DNA of 13,647 nucleotides from Bacteroidales bacterium UBA4866 (GCA_002399565.1 DHDW01000017.1:39438-53084); one strand, 5' to 3'. Positions 1 through 7,379 are shown, numbered from the stretch's first letter. The notes: generated from the letters alone by a model not told the origin. Numbers and translations: made by a program.

Positions 1-554
1 AAATACCTTATTGAATGAAAAAAAACAGCAAGAAATCCCCACATAATAAAGTTTTGAAGAGGTATATTATTAGGCCAAGACCACATTTCCATACTTGGAG
101 CTGCTCTTTCCATAATAATATCATAGATAATCATTAGTACTGAAGGGATGATTACTTGTGAAACAAAGTTATACTTCAGTTTAGTGAATATTGAGCTTGT
201 AATATAAATAATCAGTATCCAATTAATACCAATTAGTAAAGGAGTGTTAAATAGCTTTATACCCAATCCGTGAGAATATTGGTAATCTCCAAATAATAAT
301 CCTGTATTTACTCCAATCATCTCAACAATAAAGCTTGATAAGAATATAAATGAGAAATAGATTATTCTCTTTTTATCAGTTGCCCTTCTGTCATAGAAAA
401 ACAGAAGGCAGAGTGTAAGAATAAGAATTATTGGACTAAGAAAAGTAAATAGTTTATGAGTATAATTGATTGAAAAACCAATTATTCCAACAGAATAAAA
501 TATAATTATATTCCTAATAAAAAACCAATCATTCTTATTGCTTAGTTTATTCAT
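1..554 (-). CDS. CruF-like carotenoid biosynthesis membrane protein, 3' end cut by window edge
   Basis: The first 184 residues of an integral membrane protein read without a stop to the left edge. About six hydrophobic segments are visible, at roughly residues 12-28, 38-54, 63-80, 103-122, 133-148 and 168-180. The pattern matches the carotenoid biosynthesis protein family (PF04240), which includes the C-1',2' hydratase CruF and archaeal bisanhydrobacterioruberin hydratase. Diagnostic pieces are FIVEMIGVNTG (75-85), GDYQYSHGLG (89-98), a P-x4-G-x-NW motif (105-112), YDIIME (144-149) and WSWPNNIPLQNF (158-169). The ATG at 554 overlaps the idi stop in an ATGA, so the genes are translationally coupled. 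In Bacteroidota, CruF-type enzymes hydrate a psi end group on the way to monocyclic pigments such as saproxanthin or myxol. Assignment to that step is inference; the family call is firm. About 30-40 C-terminal residues are probably missing. Confidence 0.85.
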   Translation of the reverse strand, partial: MNKLSNKNDWFFIRNIIIFYSVGIIGFSINYTHKLFTFLSPIILILTLCLLFFYDRRATDKKRIIYFSFIFLSSFIVEMIGVNTGLLFGDYQYSHGLGIKLFNTPLLIGINWILIIYITSSIFTKLKYNFVSQVIIPSVLMIIYDIIMERAAPSMEMWSWPNNIPLQNFIMWGFLAVFFHSIRY

Positions 555-1078
555 TTTCTTTTATCACTAATTTTTGAGAATATTATTTTAAACCACTCTG
601 TATAATTATTTGGATTGTTGTGAATGTCTTTTTTAAGCTCTTCGTAGCTAATGTATTTCCAGTCCTTTACCTCAATTGGACTTGGATTTGGTTCTTGATC
701 ACAAATAGTACTAAAAAGTCTGTCGTATTCGTGTTCAAAGAGATTATCATTTAGCTTTGCAAAATATGTGAAATCCAATTCATGTTTCAATTCACCTTTA
801 ATTTCAATCCCCATTTCTTCAATTAATCTTCTTTTAATTGCAACCTCATAGTTTTCTCCAATCAAAGGATGTGTACAACAAGCATTTGTCCAAAGATTAG
901 GGCTATGGTATTTGTCTTCTGCTCTTTGATGTAATAGCCATTCACCTTTAGAATTCATAATTAACAAGGAAACAGCTCTGTGCATCTTTGCTTCTATATG
1001 TGCTTGAAGTTTTTCCATTTGACCAATTGGATTGTCATTTTGGTCAACTAATTGAACTTTTATATCTTCGTTATTCAT
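551..1078 (-). CDS. idi: Isopentenyl-diphosphate delta-isomerase, type I (Nudix)
   Basis: Cytosolic enzyme that interconverts IPP and DMAPP, supplying the allylic primer for carotenoid and quinone chains. The 175 residues are full length for type I Idi. Visible catalytic and metal-site candidates are H27 and H33, the WTNACCTHP motif at 63-71 (C68 aligns with the catalytic Cys of the E. coli enzyme, H70 with its metal ligand), a Nudix-like helix RRLIEEMG at 83-90, and the EHE motif at 115-117, equivalent to the Glu-containing ENE motif of the family. The middle position of the operon fits its role: the ATG shares one base with the crtB stop (TAATG) and its TGA overlaps the start of the CruF-like gene. 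Such coupling suggests coordinated output of DMAPP and phytoene. Nothing is missing or truncated. Confidence 0.95.
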   Translation of the reverse strand: MNNEDIKVQLVDQNDNPIGQMEKLQAHIEAKMHRAVSLLIMNSKGEWLLHQRAEDKYHSPNLWTNACCTHPLIGENYEVAIKRRLIEEMGIEIKGELKHELDFTYFAKLNDNLFEHEYDRLFSTICDQEPNPSPIEVKDWKYISYEELKKDIHNNPNNYTEWFKIIFSKISDKRK

Positions 1079-1938
1079 TAAATGCTTTGTTTTATTTTAT
1101 ACTTAATTAATGTATTGAATAACAGTAATAATTTTGAAGAATCACTCACTCTTATTCTCTTTTCAATTACTTTGTTTGCAGGAGTTTGCTTGATTTTATT
1201 AAGCAAACATAGATAGTATTTATATGCAATAATTACTGCTAATTGAGATCCCTTTGGAAGTTCTTTTATCCCAAGTTTTGCTTCCTTGAAATCATCTTCT
1301 ATATCTTTTATTAGTTCTAATTTGTTTTCTTCATCAAATTTCTCAATTTTGAAATCTACAAAATATGTACGTCCTAAGTTTAATACGTCTTCTTTTAGGT
1401 CTCTAAGAAAATTAACTTTTTGAAATGCAGAGCCTAATCTCATTGCTGGATTATATAGCCTATTAAATAACTCGTTATTATTTTTGCAAAATATCTTCAA
1501 ACACATTAATCCAACAACATCTGCAGAGCCATAGATATAATCGTTTGCTTCTTCTTTTGTTTTATATTCTTTCTTCTCTAAATCAGCACTCATACTTTTT
1601 AGAAAGTTTTCAATATATTCATTGGGAATATTATATTCTTTTACTGTGATTTGAAAAGAATGTAGGATAGGATTTGTGCTTATTCCTAAATCATAAGCTA
1701 AAGAATAGTCTTTTTTAAGTTTTTCTAACAATGCTTTTTTATCATAATCATGAAAAGTATCAACGATTTCATCAGCTAATCTTACAAATCCATAAACACT
1801 ATGGATTGCTTGACGAGTTTTTGCATCAAAGAATTTTGATGCAGAATAAAAAGAAGTGCTATACTTCTTTGTAGTCTCTTTGCTTATTAGGAAAGCCAGC
1901 TCATTATATTTCTCAATTGAGTTTTCTTTCTTTTGCAT
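1078..1938 (-). CDS. crtB: Phytoene synthase (squalene/phytoene synthase family)
   Basis: Condenses two geranylgeranyl diphosphates head-to-head to phytoene, the committed carotenoid step. The protein is 286 residues, normal for the family. The first Asp-rich motif is DEIVD at 56-60, preceded by VYGFVRLA, a classic arrangement. The second is NFLRDLKED at 176-184, with Q173 upstream and GRTYF after it. ADVVGLMCL (139-147) is also typical. Squalene or dehydrosqualene synthase is the main alternative; the idi and CruF-like neighbours favour phytoene. It is the first gene of the leftward operon, and a Bacteroidota -7 box lies about 35 nt upstream. The desaturase CrtI is not in the window and may lie beyond the left edge or elsewhere. 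Confidence 0.92.
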   Translation of the reverse strand: MQKKENSIEKYNELAFLISKETTKKYSTSFYSASKFFDAKTRQAIHSVYGFVRLADEIVDTFHDYDKKALLEKLKKDYSLAYDLGISTNPILHSFQITVKEYNIPNEYIENFLKSMSADLEKKEYKTKEEANDYIYGSADVVGLMCLKIFCKNNNELFNRLYNPAMRLGSAFQKVNFLRDLKEDVLNLGRTYFVDFKIEKFDEENKLELIKDIEDDFKEAKLGIKELPKGSQLAVIIAYKYYLCLLNKIKQTPANKVIEKRIRVSDSSKLLLLFNTLIKYKIKQSI

Positions 1939-1971
1939 AGGAAAAGATTATAATTGTTAAGGTTATGCATG

Positions 1972-1979
1972 CAAAAATA
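1972..1979 (-). promoter_or_regulatory. Candidate Bacteroidota -7 box for the crtB operon
   Basis: On the minus strand this reads TATTTTTG, an exact match to the TAnnTTTG -7 element. It would place the transcript start near 1966 and give a leader of about 28 nt before the crtB ATG at 1938. No TTG/TTTG -33 element is seen at the expected place (around 2000), so the promoter may be weak or activator-dependent. Confidence 0.5.
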
Positions 1980-2007
1980 GAAAAATAATGTTAGAAATTG
2001 TATCTAT

Positions 2008-2034
2008 GATAATATTTTTTATAAAAATATTATC
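2008..2034. repeat. Perfect 12-bp AT-rich palindrome upstream of crtB
   Basis: GATAATATTTTT (2008-2019) and AAAAATATTATC (2023-2034) are exact reverse complements around a 3-nt centre. The palindrome lies about 30 bp upstream of the crtB -7 box, where an activator or light-responsive regulator could bind. It also lies 144 nt past the end of the sugar-transferase gene, so a terminator-like hairpin for that operon is an alternative. The sequence does not decide between them. Nothing else recognisable is in the 239-bp gap 1939-2177. Confidence 0.5.
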
Positions 2035-2177
2035 TATAAAAAGACATCATTCCTTTTAGATATTCAAAATCATTAGTTTAATTTTTTTGTATGAAGTGTT
2101 TATTAAATAATTCTATCTATATTATAATCCAAAACACTATGAGATTAGATAAATTATAATTGATTATCGGGTTTAGG

Positions 2178-2762
2178 CTACCCAAAAATTGTTTTGAAGA
2201 TAAGTTTAATGTCCCCAAAGAAAGTTCTTGTTTTAATATAATTCAAACTTAGAGATATCTTTTGGGGCATTATTTCTTTTATATAGTATTGTTCTGGATT
2301 ATTGCTTTGTGAAAGGAGATCGTTTTCGTTGCGAAATGTAATAGAAGAAATATCAGTAATTCCTGGCCTAACATTTAAAATTTGTTTTTGCTCTTCAGAA
2401 TATAAATCAACGTATTTTCGAACTTCAGGTCTTGGCCCAACTAAAGACATATCTCCTTTCAAAACATTAAATAGTTGAGGAAGCTCATCTATTTTATATT
2501 TTCTAATAATATATCCTATTTTTGTTACTCTTGGATCTTTACCATCTTTTCCAACTGATAATAATCCTTTTGAATCAGCTCCAATAATCATTGAGCGAAA
2601 TTTGTAAAGAGTAAAGTCTTTATTGCCTTTGCCCACTCTTTTTTGTTTATAGAATATTCCTCCATTTGAAGACAATGATATTGCTATACCAACAAAAATA
2701 AAAATTGGACTAAGTAATATTAGTCCAATTAGAGAGCTTGTGAAATCAAAAGATCTTTTCAT
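2178..2762 (-). CDS. PglC-like undecaprenyl-phosphate sugar-1-phosphate transferase (monotopic phosphoglycosyl transferase)
   Basis: Transfers a sugar-1-phosphate from a UDP-sugar to undecaprenyl phosphate at the inner membrane face, starting assembly of a lipid-linked glycan. At 194 residues it is the minimal form: one N-terminal re-entrant membrane helix (about 8-30) and the bacterial sugar transferase catalytic domain (PF02397), without the extra N-terminal membrane domain of WcaJ-like enzymes. Visible motifs are KQKRVGKG (39-46), LYKFRSM (52-58), the catalytic DELPQ (92-96, Asp-Glu dyad), GDMSLVGPRPE (103-113) and VRPGITDISS (131-140). It starts 7 bp after the aminotransferase stop, so the two are co-transcribed. 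A PglC type acting on UDP-diNAc-bacillosamine or a related aminosugar fits the neighbour, but the sugar itself is inferred. Confidence 0.9.
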   Translation of the reverse strand: MKRSFDFTSSLIGLILLSPIFIFVGIAISLSSNGGIFYKQKRVGKGNKDFTLYKFRSMIIGADSKGLLSVGKDGKDPRVTKIGYIIRKYKIDELPQLFNVLKGDMSLVGPRPEVRKYVDLYSEEQKQILNVRPGITDISSITFRNENDLLSQSNNPEQYYIKEIMPQKISLSLNYIKTRTFFGDIKLIFKTIFG

Positions 2763-2769
2763 TATAAGA

Positions 2770-3981
2770 TTATAAGCTTATATTATAATACCCTTCAACA
2801 AGATTGTTTACAATGTAATCTATTTGTTGATTTGTAAGTTGTGGGTATATAGGAAGCGATATTTCACGTATATAAGTGTCATAAGCAATAGGATAATCTT
2901 CTATTTTATATCCCATATTTTTGAACAATGTTAACATTGGCATTGGTATGTAATGAACATTGGTTGCAATATCTTTCTCTGCCAAATATTGAATTAACTT
3001 ATCTCTTTGTTCTTCAGTTATTGGGTTAATTCTTAGTGGATATAGATGATAGGAGGTTGTAAGCTCTTTGGTATCTTGTTGTGGAAGTATTGCCCAATGA
3101 TATTCTTTTAGAAGAGTAGAGTATCTTTCATAAACTCTTTTTCTTTCTCCAAGAAGGTAGTCGTATTTGCGTAGTTGTGCAAGGGCAATGGCTGCGTTAA
3201 TATCTGGCATATTGAATTTCATTCCGTGAGCAACAATATCATAACGCCATGCTCCAGCTTGTGATTTGGTAAATGCATCTTTTGTTTGTCCATTCAAAGA
3301 AAGTATTCTAACTTCTTTATATAATTCATCATTATCGAATGGCTCAGGAAGATTTAAACATATTGCTCCACCTTCTGCAGAAGTTAGATTTTTAACGGCA
3401 TGCAATGATAAAATACAAACATCAACTAATTCCGCAATTGTTTTTTGGTTAAATGTTGCTCCAAGAGAATGAGCTGAATCGGAAATAAGTAATATTCTTC
3501 CTAATTTTTCTTGATTGGATGATGCTGGTACAAAAATATCTTTTATTTCTTTAGAACATATAAGTTCCATGATTTTCTCGTAGTCGCATGGAACTCCTCC
3601 CAAATCAACAGGAATAATTGCTTTAGTTTTTGGAGTTATGGCTTGTTTTATCTTTTCGATGTCAATAGTTAAATCGTGTTTGATATCAACCATTATAGGT
3701 TTTGCTCCAGCATCCATAACCGACATTGCTGTTGCACAATAAGTATAGGAAGGAACTATTACTTCATCGCCTTCTTTTAATCCAAGCCAACGTAACATAA
3801 GTATTGCACCGGAAGTCCATGAATTAACACAATTAACTCTCTTTGCTTTGCAATATTCCTGCAAGCCTTTTTCTAATGCAGCAACCTTTGGACCAGTTGT
3901 TATCCAGCCTGAAAGTAAACTGTCATTAACTTCTTTAATTACATCATCATCAATGTATGGGGGAGAAAAAGGTATCTTCAT
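2770..3981 (-). CDS. DegT/DnrJ/EryC1/StrS-family sugar aminotransferase
   Basis: PLP-dependent enzyme that aminates a nucleotide-linked keto sugar, most often UDP-4-keto-6-deoxy-HexNAc. The protein has 403 residues, at the long end for the family. The N-terminus IPFSPPYI and SGWITTGP (24-31) are typical. SDSAHSLGA (167-175) carries the Asp that binds the pyridine nitrogen, and LHAVKN (193-198) carries the Schiff-base lysine K197, followed by EGGAI. A hydrophilic stretch at about 141-163 appears to be an extra loop. It starts 3 bp after the frr stop and ends 7 bp before the PglC-like gene. The pairing suggests an N-linked or surface glycan aminosugar. The usual partner dehydratase and acetyltransferase are not in the window, so the exact product is unknown. 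Confidence 0.9.
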   Translation of the reverse strand: MKIPFSPPYIDDDVIKEVNDSLLSGWITTGPKVAALEKGLQEYCKAKRVNCVNSWTSGAILMLRWLGLKEGDEVIVPSYTYCATAMSVMDAGAKPIMVDIKHDLTIDIEKIKQAITPKTKAIIPVDLGGVPCDYEKIMELICSKEIKDIFVPASSNQEKLGRILLISDSAHSLGATFNQKTIAELVDVCILSLHAVKNLTSAEGGAICLNLPEPFDNDELYKEVRILSLNGQTKDAFTKSQAGAWRYDIVAHGMKFNMPDINAAIALAQLRKYDYLLGERKRVYERYSTLLKEYHWAILPQQDTKELTTSYHLYPLRINPITEEQRDKLIQYLAEKDIATNVHYIPMPMLTLFKNMGYKIEDYPIAYDTYIREISLPIYPQLTNQQIDYIVNNLVEGYYNISL

Positions 3982-3984
3982 CTT

Positions 3985-4548
3985 TTAGATTGACATTATT
4001 TCTTTTTCTTTTACAACTAAAACTGCTTCTGCATCTTTGATGAATTTTTCTGTTATTGTTTCAATTTCTTTCTCAACAGCTTTAATTTCATCTTCAGAAA
4101 CTCCTTGATCTTTTAGCTTTTTAACTTTATCTATAATGCTGCGTCTAACATTTCTTACACTAACCTTTGTTTCTTCAACTTCAGCTTTTGCTCTTTTTAC
4201 AAGTTCTCTTCTTCTTTCTTCAGTAACTGGAGGAAGCATAATACGAAGAATATCTCCTTCAAATTTTGGAGTAAATCCTAAGTTAGCAGCTAAAATTGCT
4301 TTATCGATTGGAGAAAGCATGCTCTTTTCCCAAGGTTGAATTACAAGTTGTTTTGGGTCAGGAGTTGAAATATTTGCAACTTGTTCAATTGGAGTTGGAT
4401 TTCCATAATAGTCAACTTTAATCCCCTCTAACATTGAAGGTGAAGCTTTGCCTGCTCTAATTTTGTGCATAGCAGATTCAAGAAAGTTAACTGCTCCTTG
4501 CATGTTTGTCTTACATTCTTCTAATAAATGTTTTGATAAATCTGTCAT
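3985..4548 (-). CDS. frr: Ribosome recycling factor
   Basis: Releases the ribosome from mRNA after termination, together with EF-G. The 187 residues match the usual ~185. Family signatures are HKIRAGKASPSML (28-40), the VDYYG and PTPIEQVANIS region (45-61), IQPWEKSML (70-78), PPVTEERRREL (106-116) and SVRNVRR (129-135), in the position of the functionally important Arg132 of the E. coli protein. The long charged helices of the three-helix bundle are evident at both ends. The gene sits 18 bp after the small lipoprotein gene and 3 bp before the aminotransferase. That is unusual company: frr commonly follows pyrH, which here lies 2.8 kb away on the other strand. Confidence 0.97.
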   Translation of the reverse strand: MTDLSKHLLEECKTNMQGAVNFLESAMHKIRAGKASPSMLEGIKVDYYGNPTPIEQVANISTPDPKQLVIQPWEKSMLSPIDKAILAANLGFTPKFEGDILRIMLPPVTEERRRELVKRAKAEVEETKVSVRNVRRSIIDKVKKLKDQGVSEDEIKAVEKEIETITEKFIKDAEAVLVVKEKEIMSI

Positions 4549-4566
4549 AATCTATTTTGGTTTTAA

Positions 4567-4992
4567 TTAAATTCTTATTGCTATTCTATTATATGTTTCT
4601 GTATTACTATTTTCTGTTGTGATAGTAAAGTTGAAAGTTATTTGATTGGAGTTATTTAAAACAGCAGTTCCTTTGATTTGGTAAATACCAACTTTTTGGT
4701 CAAAGGTTGCATTACTTGAAACAACACTTGCAGAAATACTAAAAGAAGGATTTAGTCCAAAAAGCTCTCCGCTAATAATTATCTTTCTTTCATTATTTGG
4801 ATCAATCTTAATTGTTCCTGAAGAAGTTTTAATTGAATTTTGATTATTTTTGGTTTGAGGGAAAATAATATCTTCACTCATTCTCCAGTTTCCATTCCAA
4901 TCTGAAGAAGCCAAAGTGTTGTCGGGCTCACAGGCGAAAAAACTCAATGTTGTAAATAAAATGCTTAGTATTGCAATAATTCTATTTCTCAT
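4567..4992 (-). CDS. Small putative lipoprotein, unknown function
   Basis: I do not recognise a family. The 141-residue product begins with a charged N-terminus (MRNR), a hydrophobic stretch (5-20) and Cys21 in the context LSFFAC, an acceptable Bacteroidota lipobox, so it is probably lipidated. The first mature residues, CEPDN, carry acidic residues at +2 and +4, which could help surface export as in Bacteroidota lipoprotein export signals (inference). The mature part opens with DWNGNWRMSE (31-40), which recalls the G-x-W opening of small lipocalin-like beta barrels. The rest alternates polar and hydrophobic residues rich in Ser, Asn, Thr and Ile, consistent with an all-beta domain. It is the first gene of the leftward frr operon. 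A candidate -7 box lies about 30 nt upstream. Confidence 0.75.
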   Translation of the reverse strand: MRNRIIAILSILFTTLSFFACEPDNTLASSDWNGNWRMSEDIIFPQTKNNQNSIKTSSGTIKIDPNNERKIIISGELFGLNPSFSISASVVSSNATFDQKVGIYQIKGTAVLNNSNQITFNFTITTENSNTETYNRIAIRI

Positions 4993-5023
4993 TATAACTG
5001 AATATTTCTTGATTTCTAAAGTG

Positions 5024-5031
5024 CAAATATA
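5024..5031 (-). promoter_or_regulatory. Candidate -7 box for the lipoprotein-frr-aminotransferase operon
   Basis: The minus strand reads TATATTTG, an exact TAnnTTTG. Transcription would start near 5017, giving a leader of about 25 nt before the ATG at 4992. The expected -33 TTTG is not obvious. The box is in the 131-bp divergent gap shared with pssA. Confidence 0.45.
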
Positions 5032-5095
5032 CTCAAATATGATATATTTCTATATAAAAAGTGATGAAATAATTCCTTGATTGGTAATAAATGAG

Positions 5096-5103
5096 TAATT
5101 TTG
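5096..5103 (+). promoter_or_regulatory. Candidate -7 box for the pssA-purS-queA-pyrH operon
   Basis: TAATTTTG matches TAnnTTTG. A CTTG at 5076-5079 could act as the -33 element, but the 16-bp spacing is short of the usual 19-21. A start near 5110 would leave a very short leader of about 14 nt before the pssA ATG at 5124, which contains an AGAAG purine run. Confidence 0.45.
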
Positions 5104-5123
5104 ATGCTTGAAATTTAGAAGAA

Positions 5124-5879
5124 ATGATAAGAAAACATATACCAAATTCAATAACCCTTCTTAATCTACTTTGTGGAATATTATCAATTTATACTTTGTA
5201 TAAAACAGAAAGTTTAATACTTCCTTCTCTTTTCATAATCATTGGTGCTCTACTTGATTTTTGTGATGGATTATCTGCCCGATTGCTTAAAGCATATTCT
5301 AATATTGGGAAAGAATTAGACTCTCTTGCTGATGTAGTAACTTTTGGAGTTGCTCCAAGTATAATTGTTGTTGATTTATTGCAGGAATTCTATAGACTTA
5401 ATCCAATCTTCTCATCTTATTATTTTGTTGTTTTTATTCCATTGTTAATGGCTTTGATGAGTGCATATAGATTGGCAAAATTTAATATTGATGAGCGACA
5501 AACTTCAGGTTTTATTGGAGTTCCTACTCCTGCTAATGCTCTAATATGGATATCTCTACCAGTGATATATTATCTTGAATCAAATTCAATACATCTTTGG
5601 GGGTTCCCTCTTAGTGGTTTTCATGCTAATCTTACAGCAATTCTTCTAAATCCTTTAGTTATTCTATTTGGCTCAATTTTAATGTCCTTCCTTCTTGTTG
5701 CAGAGTTGCCTTTGTTTGCTTTAAAATTTAAAAACCTTAAATGGAAAGAGAATAAAGAGAAGTTTATTTTTCTGATTATTGCAATAATACTTATATTTGC
5801 ATTTAATTTATATGCAACACCAATAATAATTTTTGTTTATATACTTGAATCATTAATAATTAATATAATAAAGAAATGA
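5124..5879 (+). CDS. pssA: CDP-diacylglycerol--serine O-phosphatidyltransferase
   Basis: Membrane enzyme that joins serine to CDP-diacylglycerol to make phosphatidylserine, the precursor of phosphatidylethanolamine. The CDP-alcohol phosphotransferase signature D-x2-D-G-x2-A-R-x8-G-x3-D-x3-D is complete: D45, D48, G49, A52, R53, G62, D66 and D70. The N-terminus IRKHIPNSITLLNLLCG is the classic opening of the bacterial PssA type II enzyme, and SAYRLAKFN (about 113-121) is also typical. Several membrane segments follow, at about 11-26, 31-46, 88-110, 169-195 and 214-247. At 251 residues it has normal length. It heads a rightward operon, with its TGA overlapping the purS ATG by 4 nt. The phosphatidylserine decarboxylase is not nearby. 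Confidence 0.95.
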   Translation: MIRKHIPNSITLLNLLCGILSIYTLYKTESLILPSLFIIIGALLDFCDGLSARLLKAYSNIGKELDSLADVVTFGVAPSIIVVDLLQEFYRLNPIFSSYYFVVFIPLLMALMSAYRLAKFNIDERQTSGFIGVPTPANALIWISLPVIYYLESNSIHLWGFPLSGFHANLTAILLNPLVILFGSILMSFLLVAELPLFALKFKNLKWKENKEKFIFLIIAIILIFAFNLYATPIIIFVYILESLIINIIKK

Positions 5880-6127
5880 AATTTAACGCAGAAATAGACG
5901 TAATGCCTCTTAAGGCTTTATTAGACCCTCAAGGAAAAGCAGTAACTTCATCTATGGCAAACATTGGATTAGAACAAATAACTAATGTAAGGATAGGTAA
6001 ACATATAACTTTGGAAGTTGAAGCAAAATCAGAAAAAGAAGCACAAGAATTGGTTGATAAAGCTTGTAAAGAGCTTCTTCACAATCCAATAATGGAGCAC
6101 TACGAATTTAGATTAAGCCAAATTTAA
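5876..6127 (+). CDS. purS: Phosphoribosylformylglycinamidine synthase subunit PurS
   Basis: Small subunit that bridges PurL (synthetase) and PurQ (glutaminase) in the fourth step of de novo purine synthesis. The 83 residues carry the family motifs VMPLKALLDPQGKAV (9-23), VRIGKHITLEV (38-48), KEAQELVDKACKELLHNP (55-72) and a final EHYEFRL strand. The start is fixed by the 4-nt ATGA overlap with pssA. The presence of PurS implies that the organism uses the three-part PurLQS enzyme rather than the fused large PurL, yet neither purL nor purQ is in the window. The gene is only 1 nt from queA. Confidence 0.93.
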   Translation: MKFNAEIDVMPLKALLDPQGKAVTSSMANIGLEQITNVRIGKHITLEVEAKSEKEAQELVDKACKELLHNPIMEHYEFRLSQI

Positions 6128-6128
6128 G

Positions 6129-7346
6129 ATGATTGGCAAGTCATTAGACATTGCTATTAAAGACTTTGATTATGATTTGCCTTCTGAGAGAATTGCAAAA
6201 TTCCCTCTTGAAGAGAGAGATAAAGCAAAGCTATTAGTATTAAATAAAGAAGTAATTCAAGAGAAAACTTTTTTTGAATTGCCTGATTTATTGGATAAAG
6301 ATAGCTTATTAATCTTTAATGAAACTAAGGTTGTTCATGCTCGTTTGTTTTTTCAAAAAACAACTGGCTCAATAATTGAAATTTTTTGTCTTGAACCAAC
6401 TTCTCCCAATGAAATACAAATTGCTATGGCTCAAAAAGGAGAAGGGTACTGGCTTTGTTTTATTGGAAACAACAAAAAATGGAAAGAAGATTCTTTATCT
6501 AAAACCATAATTCATAATGGTAAAGAGATTACTCTAAGTGCAAAAAGAGAAAGTCAAAAGGATAATGCTTGGATAGTTAAATTCACTTGGACTAAGGAAT
6601 ACTCTTTTGCTGAGGTCCTTTCAATTATGGGAGTTATTCCCTTGCCTCCATATCTAAATCGTGAGGCTACAAATGAAGATAATGAGGATTATCAAACCAT
6701 ATATGCAAAGCAAGAAGGCTCTGTTGCAGCACCAACAGCAGGATTACATTTTACTGAAAAGACTTTTGAGGATTTAAAGCAAAAGAAAATTGCATCGAAC
6801 TTCATAACTCTTCATGTTGGAGCAGGAACTTTTAAGCCTGTAAGTTCTGAACTAATTATTGACCATGTTATGCACGCCGAAAAGGTGGCAATTCCAAAAC
6901 AAGTTATCCAAAACTTAATTGAACATTTGGATAAAAAAATAATTTGCGTTGGAACAACCTCTGTCCGTACTATAGAAAGTCTTTATTGGCATGGGGTAAA
7001 GCTTATTGAGAACAAAGATGAAGATATTGAAATTGATATTTCTCAATGGGAGCCTTACCAAAAAGAAGAAAATATTACTCCAAGACAAGCTTTGGGAGCA
7101 ATTGTGGATAGGATGAATAGAGAAAATGTTGATTTACTTTGCGGTCAAACTCAAATTATTATTGCTCCAACCTACAAATACAGAATTGTGAAGGCAGTTG
7201 TGACAAATTTCCACCAACCAAAAAGCACTTTACTTCTTTTAGTTTCAGCTTTGATTGGAGATAAGTGGAAGGATTGTTATAAATTTGCCTTAGAAAATAA
7301 TTTTAGATTTCTTTCCTTTGGAGATGCTTGTTATTTTGAACCTTAA
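6129..7346 (+). CDS. queA: S-adenosylmethionine:tRNA ribosyltransferase-isomerase
   Basis: Transfers and isomerises the ribosyl part of SAM onto preQ1 at tRNA position 34, giving epoxyqueuosine. At 405 residues it is longer than the ~340-360 of many bacterial QueA proteins, like other Bacteroidota versions. The extra length is mainly around residues 90-160 and 290-320. Recognisable blocks are DFDYDLPSERIAKFPLEERD (12-31), FNETKVVHARLF (63-74), VAAPTAGLHFT (199-209), LHVGAGTFKPV (228-238), VGTTSVRTIES (274-284) and VTNFHQPKSTLLLLVSAL (358-375). The ATG follows purS by 1 nt, so the two are co-transcribed. Queuosine also needs queG/queH and tgt, which are not seen here. Confidence 0.95.
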   Translation: MIGKSLDIAIKDFDYDLPSERIAKFPLEERDKAKLLVLNKEVIQEKTFFELPDLLDKDSLLIFNETKVVHARLFFQKTTGSIIEIFCLEPTSPNEIQIAMAQKGEGYWLCFIGNNKKWKEDSLSKTIIHNGKEITLSAKRESQKDNAWIVKFTWTKEYSFAEVLSIMGVIPLPPYLNREATNEDNEDYQTIYAKQEGSVAAPTAGLHFTEKTFEDLKQKKIASNFITLHVGAGTFKPVSSELIIDHVMHAEKVAIPKQVIQNLIEHLDKKIICVGTTSVRTIESLYWHGVKLIENKDEDIEIDISQWEPYQKEENITPRQALGAIVDRMNRENVDLLCGQTQIIIAPTYKYRIVKAVVTNFHQPKSTLLLLVSALIGDKWKDCYKFALENNFRFLSFGDACYFEP

Positions 7347-7379
7347 TATATTATTAGAAATCAATATAGAATATATACT

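Noticed and set aside
3266..3472. Plus-strand open frame inside the aminotransferase gene
   Set aside because: Antisense to a well-conserved enzyme; no family features.
4136..4339. Plus-strand open frame inside frr
   Set aside because: Antisense shadow of a clear ribosome recycling factor gene.
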